Source of the DNA: Reticulitermes lucifugus
Taxonomy: Eukaryota; Arthropoda; Insecta; Blattodea; Rhinotermitidae
DNA: 64,000 nt
Assembly: GCA_026260175.1 (NCBI GenBank)
Contig: JAKCWW010000107.1
Coordinates: 62,001-126,000, forward strand
Reading direction: 5' to 3'
Of the stretch, positions 46,278-58,392 are shown piece by piece. The notes beneath the pieces were generated by a model. That model was not told where the DNA came from. It saw only the letters and a list, made by a program, of their open reading frames with translations, and made no database searches. Numbering within the stretch: the stretch's first letter is position 1; every line of letters starts with the position of its first letter. The position numbers and the translations under genes were made by a program.

Positions 46278-48631
46278 CAAATGAAGAAAAGTGAGAGGGT
46301 GTGACCAAAAACAATATGAAGGTCATTTTTATAAAATATCTTAATTGTTGGGAGCGTTATCATCTGGTGACAAAGACGTACGTACGATTGAATTACGTTG
46401 TAGAATTCTGTCTGCTTTCGACAGTAACCAATAATATGTGTACGAAATATTGTATAGGAAATTATGAGTGACCCACTAATTGCCTCTTATAAGGTGAAGG
46501 GAGTATAGAACTCATAGTTAATTAGGATACGCAGGACAGCCAGACTGAGACATATGAAATTATGTAAATGAAATGTACAATTATTTATACAAAGATTTCT
46601 AAATGTTAAATATTTACCTCTAAGGCATAGCAGTGTACCACTTGCTATTAAATTCAAGCCCATCCATTTATGGAAGTATTATTGTCTTCAAAATAAAATT
46701 TTATAACTGCCTTAACTAGCCTGTCTCTGCAACGCAGATGCATTGTTTGCAGTGTAAGACAGACATTGAAATTTTGACGCATTCGAAATAAAAAGGCTAA
46801 CATTTACCTCGTCAAAGTAACATATCTGTCCGTCTGGCCATCTGATTTCAAGCGACATTACCAAACTCGCTTCAGAGATTTACAAGAAATTTAATAAACG
46901 AGATGTTTGCTGATTTTTTACTTTAAACCAACAGAAAAACACGAATTATTAATAGTGTAGGTGTACATATCTTTCCTGAGACCATGTCGGAAGAAAATTA
47001 TAATTCTGTAATATAAGACTTTTATTAGTTTCAATACAAATGTAGATTGCTTAGTTATTATCGAAACTCGGTGAATCTTAGGACAGGTCATTAGTTCATA
47101 TGCAGACGTCCAGGTACAAAGTAGGAGATATATCGACAAATTACAACTTCTAAAAACTCAAAATTAATTTTTAGTTTAAAAATCATGGTCCACTGAAAAA
47201 AATGATCACAAAACAGAGTGAAGAACCTAGATTTTCAAAGATGTGATTGCAAAATCACGAAATGATTTTCGCAGGTCTATAGGACATGCAGAAAGTTACA
47301 GTGCTGCAAGAAGTACAAAACTGATAGGTGGCTGGCAAAAGAAGTGTACAGGAATGAAGACAGCGTCCTGTTTAATTGACTACTGTGTGAAGGGGTGACA
47401 ATTTCCTGTGCTCACTGGGCTAGGTCTAGGGCTTAGAGATGGTTTTTCTTCATTATGGAGATTTGCATTAAACAAGTTGTATGCACTACATTCACAGTGA
47501 AAGGTTGCCACAGTGGGCAGCAGGTTTCAGCCTTAAACTTGATGAATTCCATAAAACAGCAGACAGGTAAAAAGCGTTTCGAGGTCAAAACAAGAGAAAC
47601 CGGAAAGTGTTAAATATATTACCAAATGGAAAATCGATATATGTGACACAACAATGATTAAACAAAATTACATTTTTATAAGACTAAGATACATTTGTTT
47701 GAATATCTGACAGCTCATTCATCAATGTAACCGCCTACCCGCGACGGGCTGGACTTCAAACCTTATGAATGGAAGTGTTTTCTTTAAAAAGGGCTGATAG
47801 GATCAGTAAAATTACTTACTGATTAACGGAATCGAAAAAGAAGCTAAAATTCACACTATACACCGAGATGAGTGACGACTGAGCGCGTGTTTGTTTGATG
47901 GGTCTCATTTACTTCCAAGGTGCTGTGTCGCCTACAGTCAGAGATACATTTTAGGCGCGCTCACATAGTCACGAAAACCGCCTATTACTTTGCCATGTCC
48001 GTCTGTCTGCATGTAACAGCGCCACTCCCACAGGACTGATTTCTGTGAAATTTAATATTGGTGGGCCTTCAAGAAAATCTGTCAAGCAACTTCAAATTTG
48101 TTAAGAATCGTATAAAAAAGTCTGGCACTTTATGTGAAGACCTAGGTAATTTTGTCACCGTCGAAATAAATTCGCCATAAAAGCATCCTCGTGTAACAAG
48201 CAATATTTTTACATTATTTAAAATAACATGTAGCTCAACATCACACACAGAGAATGCGTTGTTTATACTGCAATAGTAGTTAGGCGATTGTGGCACAACG
48301 ATACGTTCTACGGACATCGCCTATCTTGTTAACTTACGTATAGGATAAACGTTTAAAAGTAAACCTAATACATTTCGCTATATAACCTAGGTATTTTACT
48401 CGGAAATGGTTATATTCAGACTCCTGAATAAATGGTGGTATTTGGTAGAGGTAAATTTTAACCGATTTATTAATTATTTTATATCGAGTACTATGAAGTT
48501 GCTGTAACTGTAAAAGTACGAAAACAATTTGGTAGCAAATCGGCAAAACTCTTTCACATAAATTTGTGTAATTTAAAATTGCCCATATTGTGTACGTACT
48601 TATCATAAAATCATGTATTATAAACAACTTG
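46278..48631. other. unannotated DNA
   Basis: Frames at 46918-47139, 48069-48317 and 48334-48651 (minus) show no motif. A less AT-rich patch at about 47270-47590 has many stops. A weak relative of the 45345 repeat lies near 48033. Confidence 0.4.
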
Positions 48632-48872
48632 TACACAATATTGAAGTACAATGTAACAAACTTTATAAGACTCCCGACATGTTTCGGTGTAACATCACAC
48701 CATCCTCAGAAGGCGTCATGTGGTAATTTAACAAGTTTTTAAAGAATTCCTAACCAGCTAGGCTTGTGTGTTTTTAAGTGTCCTGTGAATCCCCCTGAGG
48801 ATGGTGTGATGTTATTCCGAAACATGTCGGGTGTCTTATAAAGTTTGTTACATTGTACTTCAATATTATGTA
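48632..48872. repeat. fold-back element 4 (~241 bp) with the clearest CTGANGA-stem-GAAAC motif
   Basis: The left arm, 48632-48709, and right arm, 48795-48872, are reverse complements with few mismatches, separated by an ~85-bp unique loop. On the minus strand the left arm reads CTGAGGATGGTGT, loop GATGTT, ACACCGAAACATGTC; GGTGT and ACACC pair perfectly. The plus-strand right arm reads CTGAGGATGGTGTGATG, then TTATTCCGAAACATGTC, so its stem has decayed. Core CUGANGA, a stem and GAAA in this order is the layout of hammerhead ribozyme stem II, apart from one extra U before the stem. No ORF is inside. Confidence 0.9.
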
Positions 48873-50430
48873 AGAGTTATTATAAATACATGTGGTCACA
48901 TTCACAGAAATTCCGAAATTATAAAATTTAGACCCTGTCTATAATTTCAGCACAACCCAAAAAGTTTTCATTCTGAAAGACACAAAACATACCACGAAAA
49001 TTAGATGCCATCTACATAAGAATAGAATAAATAAATTGACGATACATTGCAGACATGTATGTTGTACGTTCTGTCTAAGGAATCTCGTAAGTCATCTCGA
49101 CATATTATGTAACATGCTCAAGAAAGTACACACAAAAAGCGGGACAAAAGCAAAGGTAAAACGAGCTAAATGAGAAATCAGGCAATCAAAGAAAAAAATA
49201 TGCTACATAAGAAAAGCAATTACCAGGGTAGGATGGAAAGCTGTAAAAAATGAATCTGCATTTCATAAAACATTTCTCTTTTATCTTAGTTTTTATACTG
49301 CTTTAATCACTCTTCTGCGACTTCCTTCCATTCTGTCGTTTTTATATTAACTATATAAGAAAGAGAAAATTTTATATACGTTATTTAAAATTACGTATTC
49401 AAATTGAGTCCCGTTTATTTGAATTAGATATTACGAAGGTAAACAACTAGTCTAGAAATTACTTTCATCTAGTCAAGATCAAATCCGTTAAGTCATAAAA
49501 ATCTTCCTTTTGATACAAAACATCACTTCTTTTAAATTGAGGGGCGAAATTCCAGAAAGGCCTTATTTACAGCTGCATTTCGGGATAGCATGTCAGTTAG
49601 GTTAGCCTATTTAGTAGCGTTCCTGAATGGAAACATTATAAACAAGGGTTACACTTTCTGAAATGGAAACTGAACGACACTAAAGGTTATAATATTAGGA
49701 GGTCTTTGAGATTTAATCTCTCTACGATATGTATAAGTTCAAGCCTGACGATCTGAAGTCACAGAGGTTTCTCGCTGATTCTAATGCCATGCTGATGTGA
49801 CGTTTATGAAAAAAATTTCTTCAAAATGAACTGCTAATTTTAATGCTGTCAACGTACATGGACATAAGATATTTCAGTGCTAAAGTGTCATACCGCCGAT
49901 ATTTGTAAAGAATAAAGGAGTAATGGAGTAGCTGCCTGAAGCCCTTTGCTCTACTGCTGTTTACAAACTGATAAATCGAATAGGGGACGAGAGAGAAAAA
50001 AATTGTGTAATTATACCACCAATGAGAGACGTTAATGTGCGGAAATTTTGCTGGTTTGAAGGTAATTACAACGTAAGGTAATACTGATCAAAGTATCCTG
50101 TACTTATCAGTATTATCATCGTCCTGCCAAAATCCAAGACAACTAATCATCTTTTTAATTTCTCACAAGAATATAGCAACCTTCCCGTCACACGTTGGAA
50201 AATGTTGCATATGTTAAAGGATAAGGCGTTTACAGGCTTCTCCTCCAGTTTGTTTTTCCTTATTTAAGAGTTTGTGCTTTCTTTTGCAATTAGTTTAAAG
50301 TCGGTTTTATTTAAAAATAAGATAGAAATCTTGTTTTCGTTTAATGGGGCAATTAATTTTTCAATGTCTTGTTAAATTTGCTGCCGTATAATATATAAAC
50401 ATCAAAATAAAATAGAAGTAAGATCGCAAG
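48873..50430. other. unannotated AT-rich DNA
   Basis: No ORF above 60 codons and no recognised repeat. Confidence 0.45.
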
Positions 50431-50468
50431 CAGCACAAAACGTTTCACTTTATAGTTCCTCATCTCCG
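50431..50468 (-). repeat. CTGANGA...GAAAC motif, locus 14 (decayed)
   Basis: The minus strand reads CCGGAGATGAGGAACTATAA, then AGTGAAACGTTTTGTGCTGC. It retains GGAGATG and GAAACGTTT, but the CTGA is lost. Confidence 0.35.
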
Positions 50469-50934
50469 GTATCCTCTCTGAATACAAAGGCTTTGGGGTA
50501 TTACATTTGATAAATGTTCATATTTCGGTCTTCTGTCTTATAACATCATGTAATCTGGTATTTGCGTAACTACGTTTTGGAGGAACATACCGACTCCAAA
50601 TATCCTGAGGACGGAGTCACATTTCCCCGATAATTTGATGTCCACTTGCCTCGACACTGGGCCACAACCGGAAGACAACACTATGTACCTGGATGAAACG
50701 TCTCTTTTCCTTTCCCTCTTACTTCAGACACACTCTGTGAGACGTTCTTCCAGTAGGGCATAAAACTTACTTCCGTTCACTATGGATTTCAGCCTCAAGG
50801 TTTCACAAGTCATATTCCCATTTTTAAAAAAATCCAACAATATAGACAAGTTGGTTTTATGTTAAAAAAGAAATGCACATGAGAACGAGCCGTTGAATAA
50901 ACTACTTCCTGCAGCATAATACTTCTTGGAAAGC
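50469..50934. other. unannotated DNA
   Basis: Nothing recognisable. Confidence 0.45.
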
Positions 50935-51250
50935 GAATATTTCCTCACCTATTCAAGGAATTCCATGCATTTATGGAACTTGATTGTTCATTACCTTATT
51001 AAGGAAGGCCCTTACTTAATCCTATTTTTAGCCACGCAATTTATATCACGCCCTTTCTCCTCTTTCTGAAGATTCATTTAAATATTATTGTCCCATCTAC
51101 GTCTAGGTCCTCCAAGTGGGCTCTTTCCGTCTGGTTTCGTCAATGAAAACCTGTGATCACCTCCTCTCTCCACCATACATCGAACAAGCCCCACCCATCT
51201 CACCTTTTTTAGTCAAATAAAGTAAAACTTCAACAAACATGTTAACGTAC
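50935..51250 (-). mobile_element. LINE-A 3' end, decayed copy 5
   Basis: In plus orientation it shows the UTR (CCTATTCAAGGAATTCCATG, then CATTTATGGAACT), then CCCATCTACGTCTAGGTCCT, then the GHV-region complement (CCCCACCCATCTCACC). The order matches the copy at 15634. The frame is destroyed. Confidence 0.7.
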
Positions 51251-51734
51251 GCCTACGATATTATTAAAAGCGGCGATAGAAAGAGGTAATTTAAAATAGA
51301 AATATCGAGGGAAGCAAAATATTGTTTTAACTATATAGCAGTCCGTGCTCTAACTGAAAGTCGAACACGACAGAAGTTACTTGTTTACTGCTGCTCATTA
51401 TTGCGTTACACTTGACTGTGACAGGAAACATCTAGAATAAGGTCATGTATCTGATGGAAAAGATAATGTCACATTTCTTGTGTCTCCTTAGGAGCTATAA
51501 CAAGACTCGCTAAGTGACAATGATAAACTCCAAGGCAAAACAACACCAGCTATTCATTTGTCTTCCAGTGTATTAGTTCTTTCAGCACTAATTCGCTTCT
51601 CTATCCATCAATGAAAACTCAAATTATTAACTAATGGGGCAGAAGCAGCATACAAAACTGTATTCCATATTATAAACTTAGCCCAAAATTTCTCACAAAA
51701 TAGAAGTACTAATTCCAATGTGCAGGGTCTAGAG

Positions 51735-51770
51735 TAAAGAGCCGATAGTTCCTTAGCTAGTCATGAAACT
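51735..51770 (-). mobile_element. LINE-A 3'UTR fragment
   Basis: GCCGATAGTTCCTTAGCTAG followed by TCATGAAACT matches the conserved 3'UTR (AAGAGTTCCTTAGCTAGTCA type) seen at 8045, 11440 and 15640. It is probably a very short 5'-truncated insertion. Confidence 0.45.
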
Positions 51771-52956
51771 GAATTATTTTAGAGACTTGAAAGTTCATGA
51801 CAAAAGCCCCGAACAGGATCCCAACTTCACTGGTCAGTCACATATACGCCCCTTATCTTCCGAACTCCAATTTGAATGCTGTACTATCATATAGGTTCCC
51901 AAACCGGAATTTTTAGGTTTCCCAACTTGACACCCTACAGCGACTCGTGCTTACCGCCAGTATTTTCAAATACGAAAAAAGATTATTGCCTAACCGTCAT
52001 TAGTTGTCTGTTCTAGAAATAAAAGTTATGAATTACTCCACAACTATTCATTGTAATTTAAAGTGTAAATCACGTACAAATTGGCTTCCCAGTCGTGCAT
52101 ACAAGCAAAGTATCATCAATTTTAATTGTATTTTCTATTGTTTACAATGAATATTATCTAATAATACAACCAGGAAGGCGCAAAAAATTTGCTAATTACT
52201 ATTGCACTTTTTTAAATTCAAACCCCCCTCCCCTCACGTATTACGACCTATCTTCTGGGAAATTACTCAGAATGTTACTGGAATGTATTCGAACATTTAA
52301 TTTGTATAGAATCCATATTCATTTCATGTAGGGAAATTTTAATCAACATGACAGTGATTCACAAATGTATAAATATTTTACGTGCAACTTTATTACGCCT
52401 GCTTTATGCGAGGTGATAAAATAAGGGACACAAAACCTATGTTTCGAATTAAATTAAGCATAAACAAATCCAGACTAGCTTGCGGCACAATATTGTTATT
52501 TTCTACGAAAGAAACCTACACATATCTGCAACAGTAACTTGATATGGCAAACTCCTAAATACTGTTAACTGCTGCACGCGATGAATCAGATCTTGTTTAG
52601 ACAGAGCCACGCTACACGCGAAACATACAAACATCTGTTTCAGGAAATCAACCTGTTAGCAACTGACTAACTAATTTATAAGTTACTAGAAAGTACTTGC
52701 TTACTTCAGGAGGAAGTTAGTTAATTAAGTAGTTACAGGTTTACTCGGTTTAAAACGTCACTGTAATGAGGCTGCCAAATTTTCGGATTGTGGGCACGAA
52801 AATTGCTTGGAAAATAGACGTTTATCTGCGCCGTTCTTTGTTGCACTGTACTGGTACACTGCGGACTGCGGTATGATTAAGGAGTTACCGCAGATTGACG
52901 AAATATTTCGCTACCTGAGAAACAGTTATAATATGTGAAAGTACCTAATTATTGAA

Positions 52957-53073
52957 AAGAGGAGGATAAGCCGCAAGATAAGAGGCAGAAGAAGAGAAAA
53001 GAAATAAAAGAGAAGGAGAAAAAGCATAAAGAGAAAGAAAAAAGATAAGTAGGAAAGAAACAAAAGGAAGAAT
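52957..53073 (+). repeat. purine-rich low-complexity tract
   Basis: About 115 bases are almost all A and G on the plus strand (for example GAAGAAGAGAAAAGAAATAA and GAGAAAGAAAAAAGATAAG). No coherent tandem unit is seen. Confidence 0.8.
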
Positions 53074-53615
53074 ACATCACTTATACATACAGGTTAACTC
53101 TGTGTTTCACTTTCTTCAAACGTAATTAGTCTGCAGAGGAAGTATCGAAAGGATTCACTGCTGCTCTGTCAATGACTGCAATATATATTACCCAGCCAAG
53201 GACCGTTTACAGTGTTGACAAAGTAATGTTTATCACCGATTACTCCAAATTCTTTCTAAGTTGACTAGCACAGTTCTGTTGATGTAACAAATCTGATGGC
53301 TGGTACTTTCTATACATTGCAGCTAAAGACTCTTTATTAAAAAAAATTAATCAATGTTGCCTAAAGTATTTTTGTATCAGGAGGAATGACTAAATTTGGT
53401 GAAAACTGGCTGATTTATAAGTTTATTATGGCTTATTTGAAATGGTCCCTCATAATATTCTAATCTTTTACTTCAATTCCTAAAGAAAAAATTTGTACAT
53501 CTACTTAACGAATTACCAAAAAGACAATACTTGTTTTTACATGTTCTTCATACCTTTAATTAAACAGCTTTAAAAGGCGGCATGACGTAATCACCAGATA
53601 CAGAGCGCTACCTAT

Positions 53616-53828
53616 TTATTCCAGGTCAGGTCTCATTTTGACCCAACTCTCAAAGCTGAACATGGCGATATCTCTCACATACATGTGGCTACTTTCACAT
53701 GTTTGCTCCCCACTGCGATAAAAATCCATTCTCATACTCACTTGGATGAACAGACGGAAGATTCTACGAACCAATCGCAAGCAAAGGAACAACGGAGCCT
53801 GCAGCGCTGAGATATGAAGAATGTCCAT
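53616..53828 (-). other. coding-like 70-codon segment, unknown
   Basis: The minus-strand frame has balanced composition in an AT-rich setting: MDILHISALQAPLFLCLRLV, RMDFYRSGEQTCESSHMYVR, ending SFESWVKMRPDLE. An upstream stop prevents extension. GAGAGTTGGG occurs on the minus strand both inside and just upstream (about 53643 and 53855). It may be a fragment of a repeat rather than an exon. No family is recognised. Confidence 0.25.
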
Positions 53829-55202
53829 CCCTCACCCCAACTCCCACAAGCTGCACCCAACTCTCAGTCCATCCGTTACATTACGTCATATTGATTTATA
53901 ATTCCCACCACGGAATATCGTGCAAATACACATTGTGGTCCGTCCTTTTGTATCTCCAATGACCATGTCTTGATTTATATTATGTTTTACTTAATTTTGA
54001 AACGTGCTGAAAGTGGGCTGAGAAGAACGATGCTACCACGACAAAATGGCATCGTATCTATTACCACTAGGCATTTGACAATCCTAAATCCTCCACTCCA
54101 ATCCTAAGCAAGGTTAAGTTATAGTGTGTTCATATCCCGCTTTTAGGGCCTTACATTTTGTGCTGCTGGTGTTGTCGCTGTGCAAGTGTTTATTGAAACT
54201 TATCTCACGTTTCAGGTCTGTCTTGAGTTAATTCAATATAATTCGAAATTCTTGCTCAGACATAAACAAATCAACATACCTTCCACCGAGAAATGAAACA
54301 ATCTGTAATATATATAAAGATATTTTGAATTAAGCTGTTATTTATGAATTTGGCTGTTTTCTGTTGCAACATGATGGATGCTCCCTCCTCTTTCAATTAC
54401 CTATTCAACCCAAATGATAAATACGTCAGTACCTTACATCAGTTTCCACATATCACACTGAGACTTGCAATTAGAAACCAAAAGGCTTTCACACACGCTT
54501 GATCTCAATATAATGACGCCGTTAGTGGTATCAAGACTTCGTTATTTTAGTAACATTTTGCAAGTACAAGCCAAAACTTTGGACAAAATAATTATGGAAG
54601 TGACCATTTTATAAGAAACTATGTGTGTGTGTAATAAATAAGTACCTTGTATGTAAACCAAGAATTTGTTAAAAAGAGACAAAGGCAAAAGAAGAGAAAA
54701 AGGAAGAATATTGCAGACACTAGGTAATGGGAGTTTATATGTAAGAGCAATGTTCCTACGCTAAGTATTGAATAATACACCCATGCTCGTATTTGAACAA
54801 ACATGCACAAAATATAGTCAAACGTGTCCTGGTAGCGTTACCTGTAATAACGCTGCCATGTTTCAATAGCTAAAAGATGACACACCTTGTAATTGGTGTC
54901 AGACATTTCCAAGGAACCCAACAATACTGATGACTGTTCTCTGGTAGAAATATTAAGAGGGAGAATTTTAGTAAACCGAGCAGAGACAAGTTCATGTATG
55001 GAAATACTTAATCTCAAGAAACTAAAAAAAAGAAAGTTAAAGCAAATTATCAGCTATAAATCACATAAGCCTCATGTTTTGGAGAATTTACATCAAAACA
55101 TTGATACGAGCAAGGATTGTGGAGACTAATAAATAATTCAGAAAAAATAATATACAGTTTTATGACTGAAAGAATAATAAACATAAAATTTATATTCTTC
55201 AT
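53829..55202. other. unannotated AT-rich DNA
   Basis: A 78-codon frame at 54893-55129 (+) shows no recognisable family. Nothing else. Confidence 0.42.
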
Positions 55203-55280
55203 ACCGTGCATTTTTAGTCAACCACACATCTCTTTAACCAACAAATGCACAAATGCATTTGTTTCTTAAAGAGATGTGTG
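55203..55280. repeat. small hairpin with 27-bp arms, related to fold-back 3
   Basis: Arms 55223-55249 and 55254-55280 are reverse complements with two mismatches and a four-base loop. The left side, ACCGTGCATTTTT...AACAAATGCAC, repeats the outer left edge of the fold-back at 32226. No CTGANGA/GAAAC motif is present. Confidence 0.88.
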
Positions 55281-57122
55281 AAACACTAAACATATTTTGA
55301 ATAAGAGTACTTACAATTAGAAGATCAAAGAATGTAGATTAAATTGCAAATCCGGACCACGTAAATGGAGATAATATAAAAATACAATATAAAACTCTTA
55401 GTACCTGGGAACAAACACGACTTATTGAAACTTAAAATGAATTTGATCGAAATAAAGAGAGAAAACAAGCACAGTTGAAAATTTCATATCTGCAGCCTAG
55501 CTTAGGTTGGCTACCAAGCCCACAATCAGAATATTTCGACATAACGGTCCTTATTTTCTTAAAAAAAGGGTTTTTTTACGATATGCATCTCTATGCACTT
55601 TACCGGCATCTTTCTTTCAATTAAAGAATGTTGTGGCTTTATGTGGCGAAACTGTGTTAATTATTTACTTTAGTGTTAAATGGTATGATATGTCGTCTGA
55701 GAACGTTATTCACGGAGTTAAATATGTTGTCAGAACAAGCATACTTAAGAGATTAATTTTTGTAACGAAGATAATGTAGATAAGAAGCAATCTTAAAATC
55801 AGTAATTACTTTACGACCTAATAAAAGGCTAATAGTCTATATATTTCAGGATGCGAAACGAGTGATTGATTGTGGGTAAAAATTGTATATGTATATCTGC
55901 TCCACAAATGACGAGACGCTCATTAAATCTACATTGTGTGAAGCACACAGTAAAAGAGGTTATCAACATTTGATCTCGAAAATGTTTCCTGCACTTACAT
56001 GAGCCTTGTAAAGTCTCAGAGTGACTCAAAATTCTGTCCCTAAAACAATTCCTTCCGCCTATAATTATATAACTAATACATATATGACTCGTCAGCATTC
56101 AGGAAAGGACAATTTCAGTATCAAGGTCACTCAATCTGCCTTCTCATTTTTCATTGGCGTATGCGCATGTCCAAATGGTTTCTTACGTACGTCGTTTAGA
56201 GTAGAAGTTGGTGCAGTGGCTTAATCATACAAAACGAAATCACAGAAAGTAGATCAAGAGAAAGAAAATCTGGCAATGTTGGTACTGCAGTGATAGAGGG
56301 AGTACTCCTCTGCCCCTTTGAGATTGCACCATCCCTGCATATACTTGGCCAACAAGTATTACATTCCTTCCCCCCTTCTTGAACCACCCTTTGACCCCTT
56401 TTTACCTACACGTTCATAGGATGGATAGACGAAAAGAAGTTTATATACGTTTCTCTTAAGATAATGGTCTCAGGAGAGCAATAATGTTGAAGTTATAGCT
56501 ACTCCTACACTGGAATATACACCGTTGGTTGGCCCCTACTGTCCTCCTGAGAAGGAAGGCTGGAGCGCTCCTTTTTACTATTTGCCTCTATTCCTAGATT
56601 GCTTCATTTACTAGCCTATGTTTCCGCATGCCATCACGAAATAACATTACTCTCCAACAGTGACCGAAGAAATACAGGAAAGCGACAGAACAAACTTCGT
56701 TTCAATTTAACCCCTAAGTGCATTATGAAACATAGTGACAAAAATTCGGTTAAAAAGATACAATGTACGATTTTTATGACATAAGGTGCATATTTTCTAA
56801 ATTGCAGAAAAATTATTTGCTTTGCTGGGTATATGGAATATACTTACCTTGGAAGTCTAGGAAGGAAATTTACATATGAATGGAAGATATAAAAGTATCA
56901 TGTTTCTGGATGAAAGTGTTGTGTGTTAAACTTATACTGAAGTTATCAAAATACATGCCAGACACAATCTAAATGTAAAATGAATCAAATTTCGTGTATT
57001 TTGGCATTGGTAAATCGACAGACAAAATTGTTTTACATCTAACAAACAATGCAGAACAGGCGTATTTTACTTTGGATCCCACACATAACACCAAATGTGA
57101 CCCACAGAGAATTATTGTCCTT
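55281..57122. other. unannotated DNA
   Basis: Frames of 61-90 codons at 55507, 55829, 56021, 56196 and 56599 show no motif. No repeat is recognised. Confidence 0.42.
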
Positions 57123-57367
57123 GGAGCAACAGCTCATAGTGAGCCAGGGCCTCCTTATTACCGAGGTTTCACGATCACACTCAGACACACCACTCTCGGT
57201 AGCACTCCTCTGAAAGAGTGATCAGCCTGACGCAGAGACCTATGCCTGATAACACATAACATCAAAAGTGACAGAAATCGATGCCCCCGAAGGGATTCGA
57301 ACCCGCGATCCCAGCAAGCAAGCGGCCGCAGACCCACTCTTGAGACAGCGCGGCCACTGGGATCGGC
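57123..57367 (-). mobile_element. SINE-A copy 5, full-length head
   Basis: The minus-strand element has its head at the right edge (complement of CACTGGGATCGGC) and a B-box complement GGGATTCGAACCCGCGATCC in good condition. The body is CTCCTCTGAAAGAGTGATCA. The 3' end toward 57123 is diverged (GGAGCAACAGCTCATAGTGA) and no T-run precedes it. The 75-codon plus-strand frame over it is antisense. Confidence 0.9.
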
Positions 57368-58124
57368 GACCTACAGAGATTAAGTGATAAAAATTTGTGA
57401 AAGTTGCCATTGGTTACGTATTATAAGCAGGGGTAAATTAGGTCCTTCTTACAATTTTATCTCTTTAGAAGTCAACACATTGAATTCCGCGAATAAACGC
57501 CGATGATCTCCATCTTTTCTACACTACTAACACGTCAGACCTAAGCACACCTTTCGTGAAGACCACTGATTCTTGGTCTTTCCTCGTGGCCTTGTTTTTA
57601 TAAACACTATGCCTTTTTTCCAACAAAAAATGAACTTAGTAACTTCATACCTGACAAGCGCTTTAACTTTGTAACCATTTTCAAACCTGGTGAGCAGTAG
57701 CCTAAAAACACCCACCTCTGAGGTGCTGGAGTCCAAAAATTCGTCGCAGAGTTTATGTAAATTTGTTTTGATAAACGTATGGTAAAACAGTTTTATAAAA
57801 TAAATTTTTAAGAACACAGATTTTCGTTTCTTTAGCAGCTTACGAGAGAGAAAAAAATTTCAGCCAATGTTCAAGCGTGATACACGGTCGGGCAGATGAT
57901 AAAGCATACTGCAGGAAGCAATTAGACCTCGTGGATTAGTAGGTTATTTAATGGCGCTATTTGCTGATAATGCTAGGCGCATTGTTTATAGCAAACACTA
58001 GCCATAGATTGGTGAAATATTTCACGTACATGTATAAAAACAATAGAATATAGGTGGAACGAGACGTAAGATTCCAAAGATTAAAGAAGATAGAAAGATT
58101 AATCATATTATTGATTAGCTTCTT
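57368..58124. other. unannotated AT-rich DNA
   Basis: A 96-codon frame at 57527-57817 (-) has no recognisable motif. Nothing else. Confidence 0.42.
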
Positions 58125-58392
58125 GCCGATCCCAATGGCCGTGCGGTCTCAGGCGTAGGTCTGCGGGCGCTAGATTTCTGGGATAGCGGGTTCCTATCCT
58201 CGCTGAGGGCATGGATGTTCAATTATTGTGTTTGTTGTTTCTTGACTAGATAGCGGCCTCAGCGACCATCCTATGACTCGTTCAAAGGAGTCCTACAGCG
58301 CGGTCGCGTTTGTGTGTGTCTCACTCTGTGTCATTTAGAAACCTCAACAATGATGCAGCCTTGGCCAGCTTTGGGCTATTGCGCCATAAAAA
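58125..58392 (+). mobile_element. SINE-A copy 6, full length but diverged
   Basis: The head GCCGATCCCAATGGCCGTGC, then GGTCTCAGGCG, is well kept. The B box is altered (GGGTTCCTATCCTCGC). The body contains an insertion-like change around TTGTTGTTTCTTGACTAG, then CAAAGGAGTCCTAC, and ends GGGCTATTGCGCCATAAAAA. AGCTTCTT before and AGCCTCTT after may be a short degraded target duplication. Confidence 0.88.

Larger units (their letters stand above)
51251..53615. other. unannotated AT-rich DNA with one LINE scrap
   Basis: Only the LINE-A 3'UTR scrap at 51735 and the purine-rich tract at 52957 stand out. A 78-codon frame at 52095 (+) has no motif. Confidence 0.42.
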
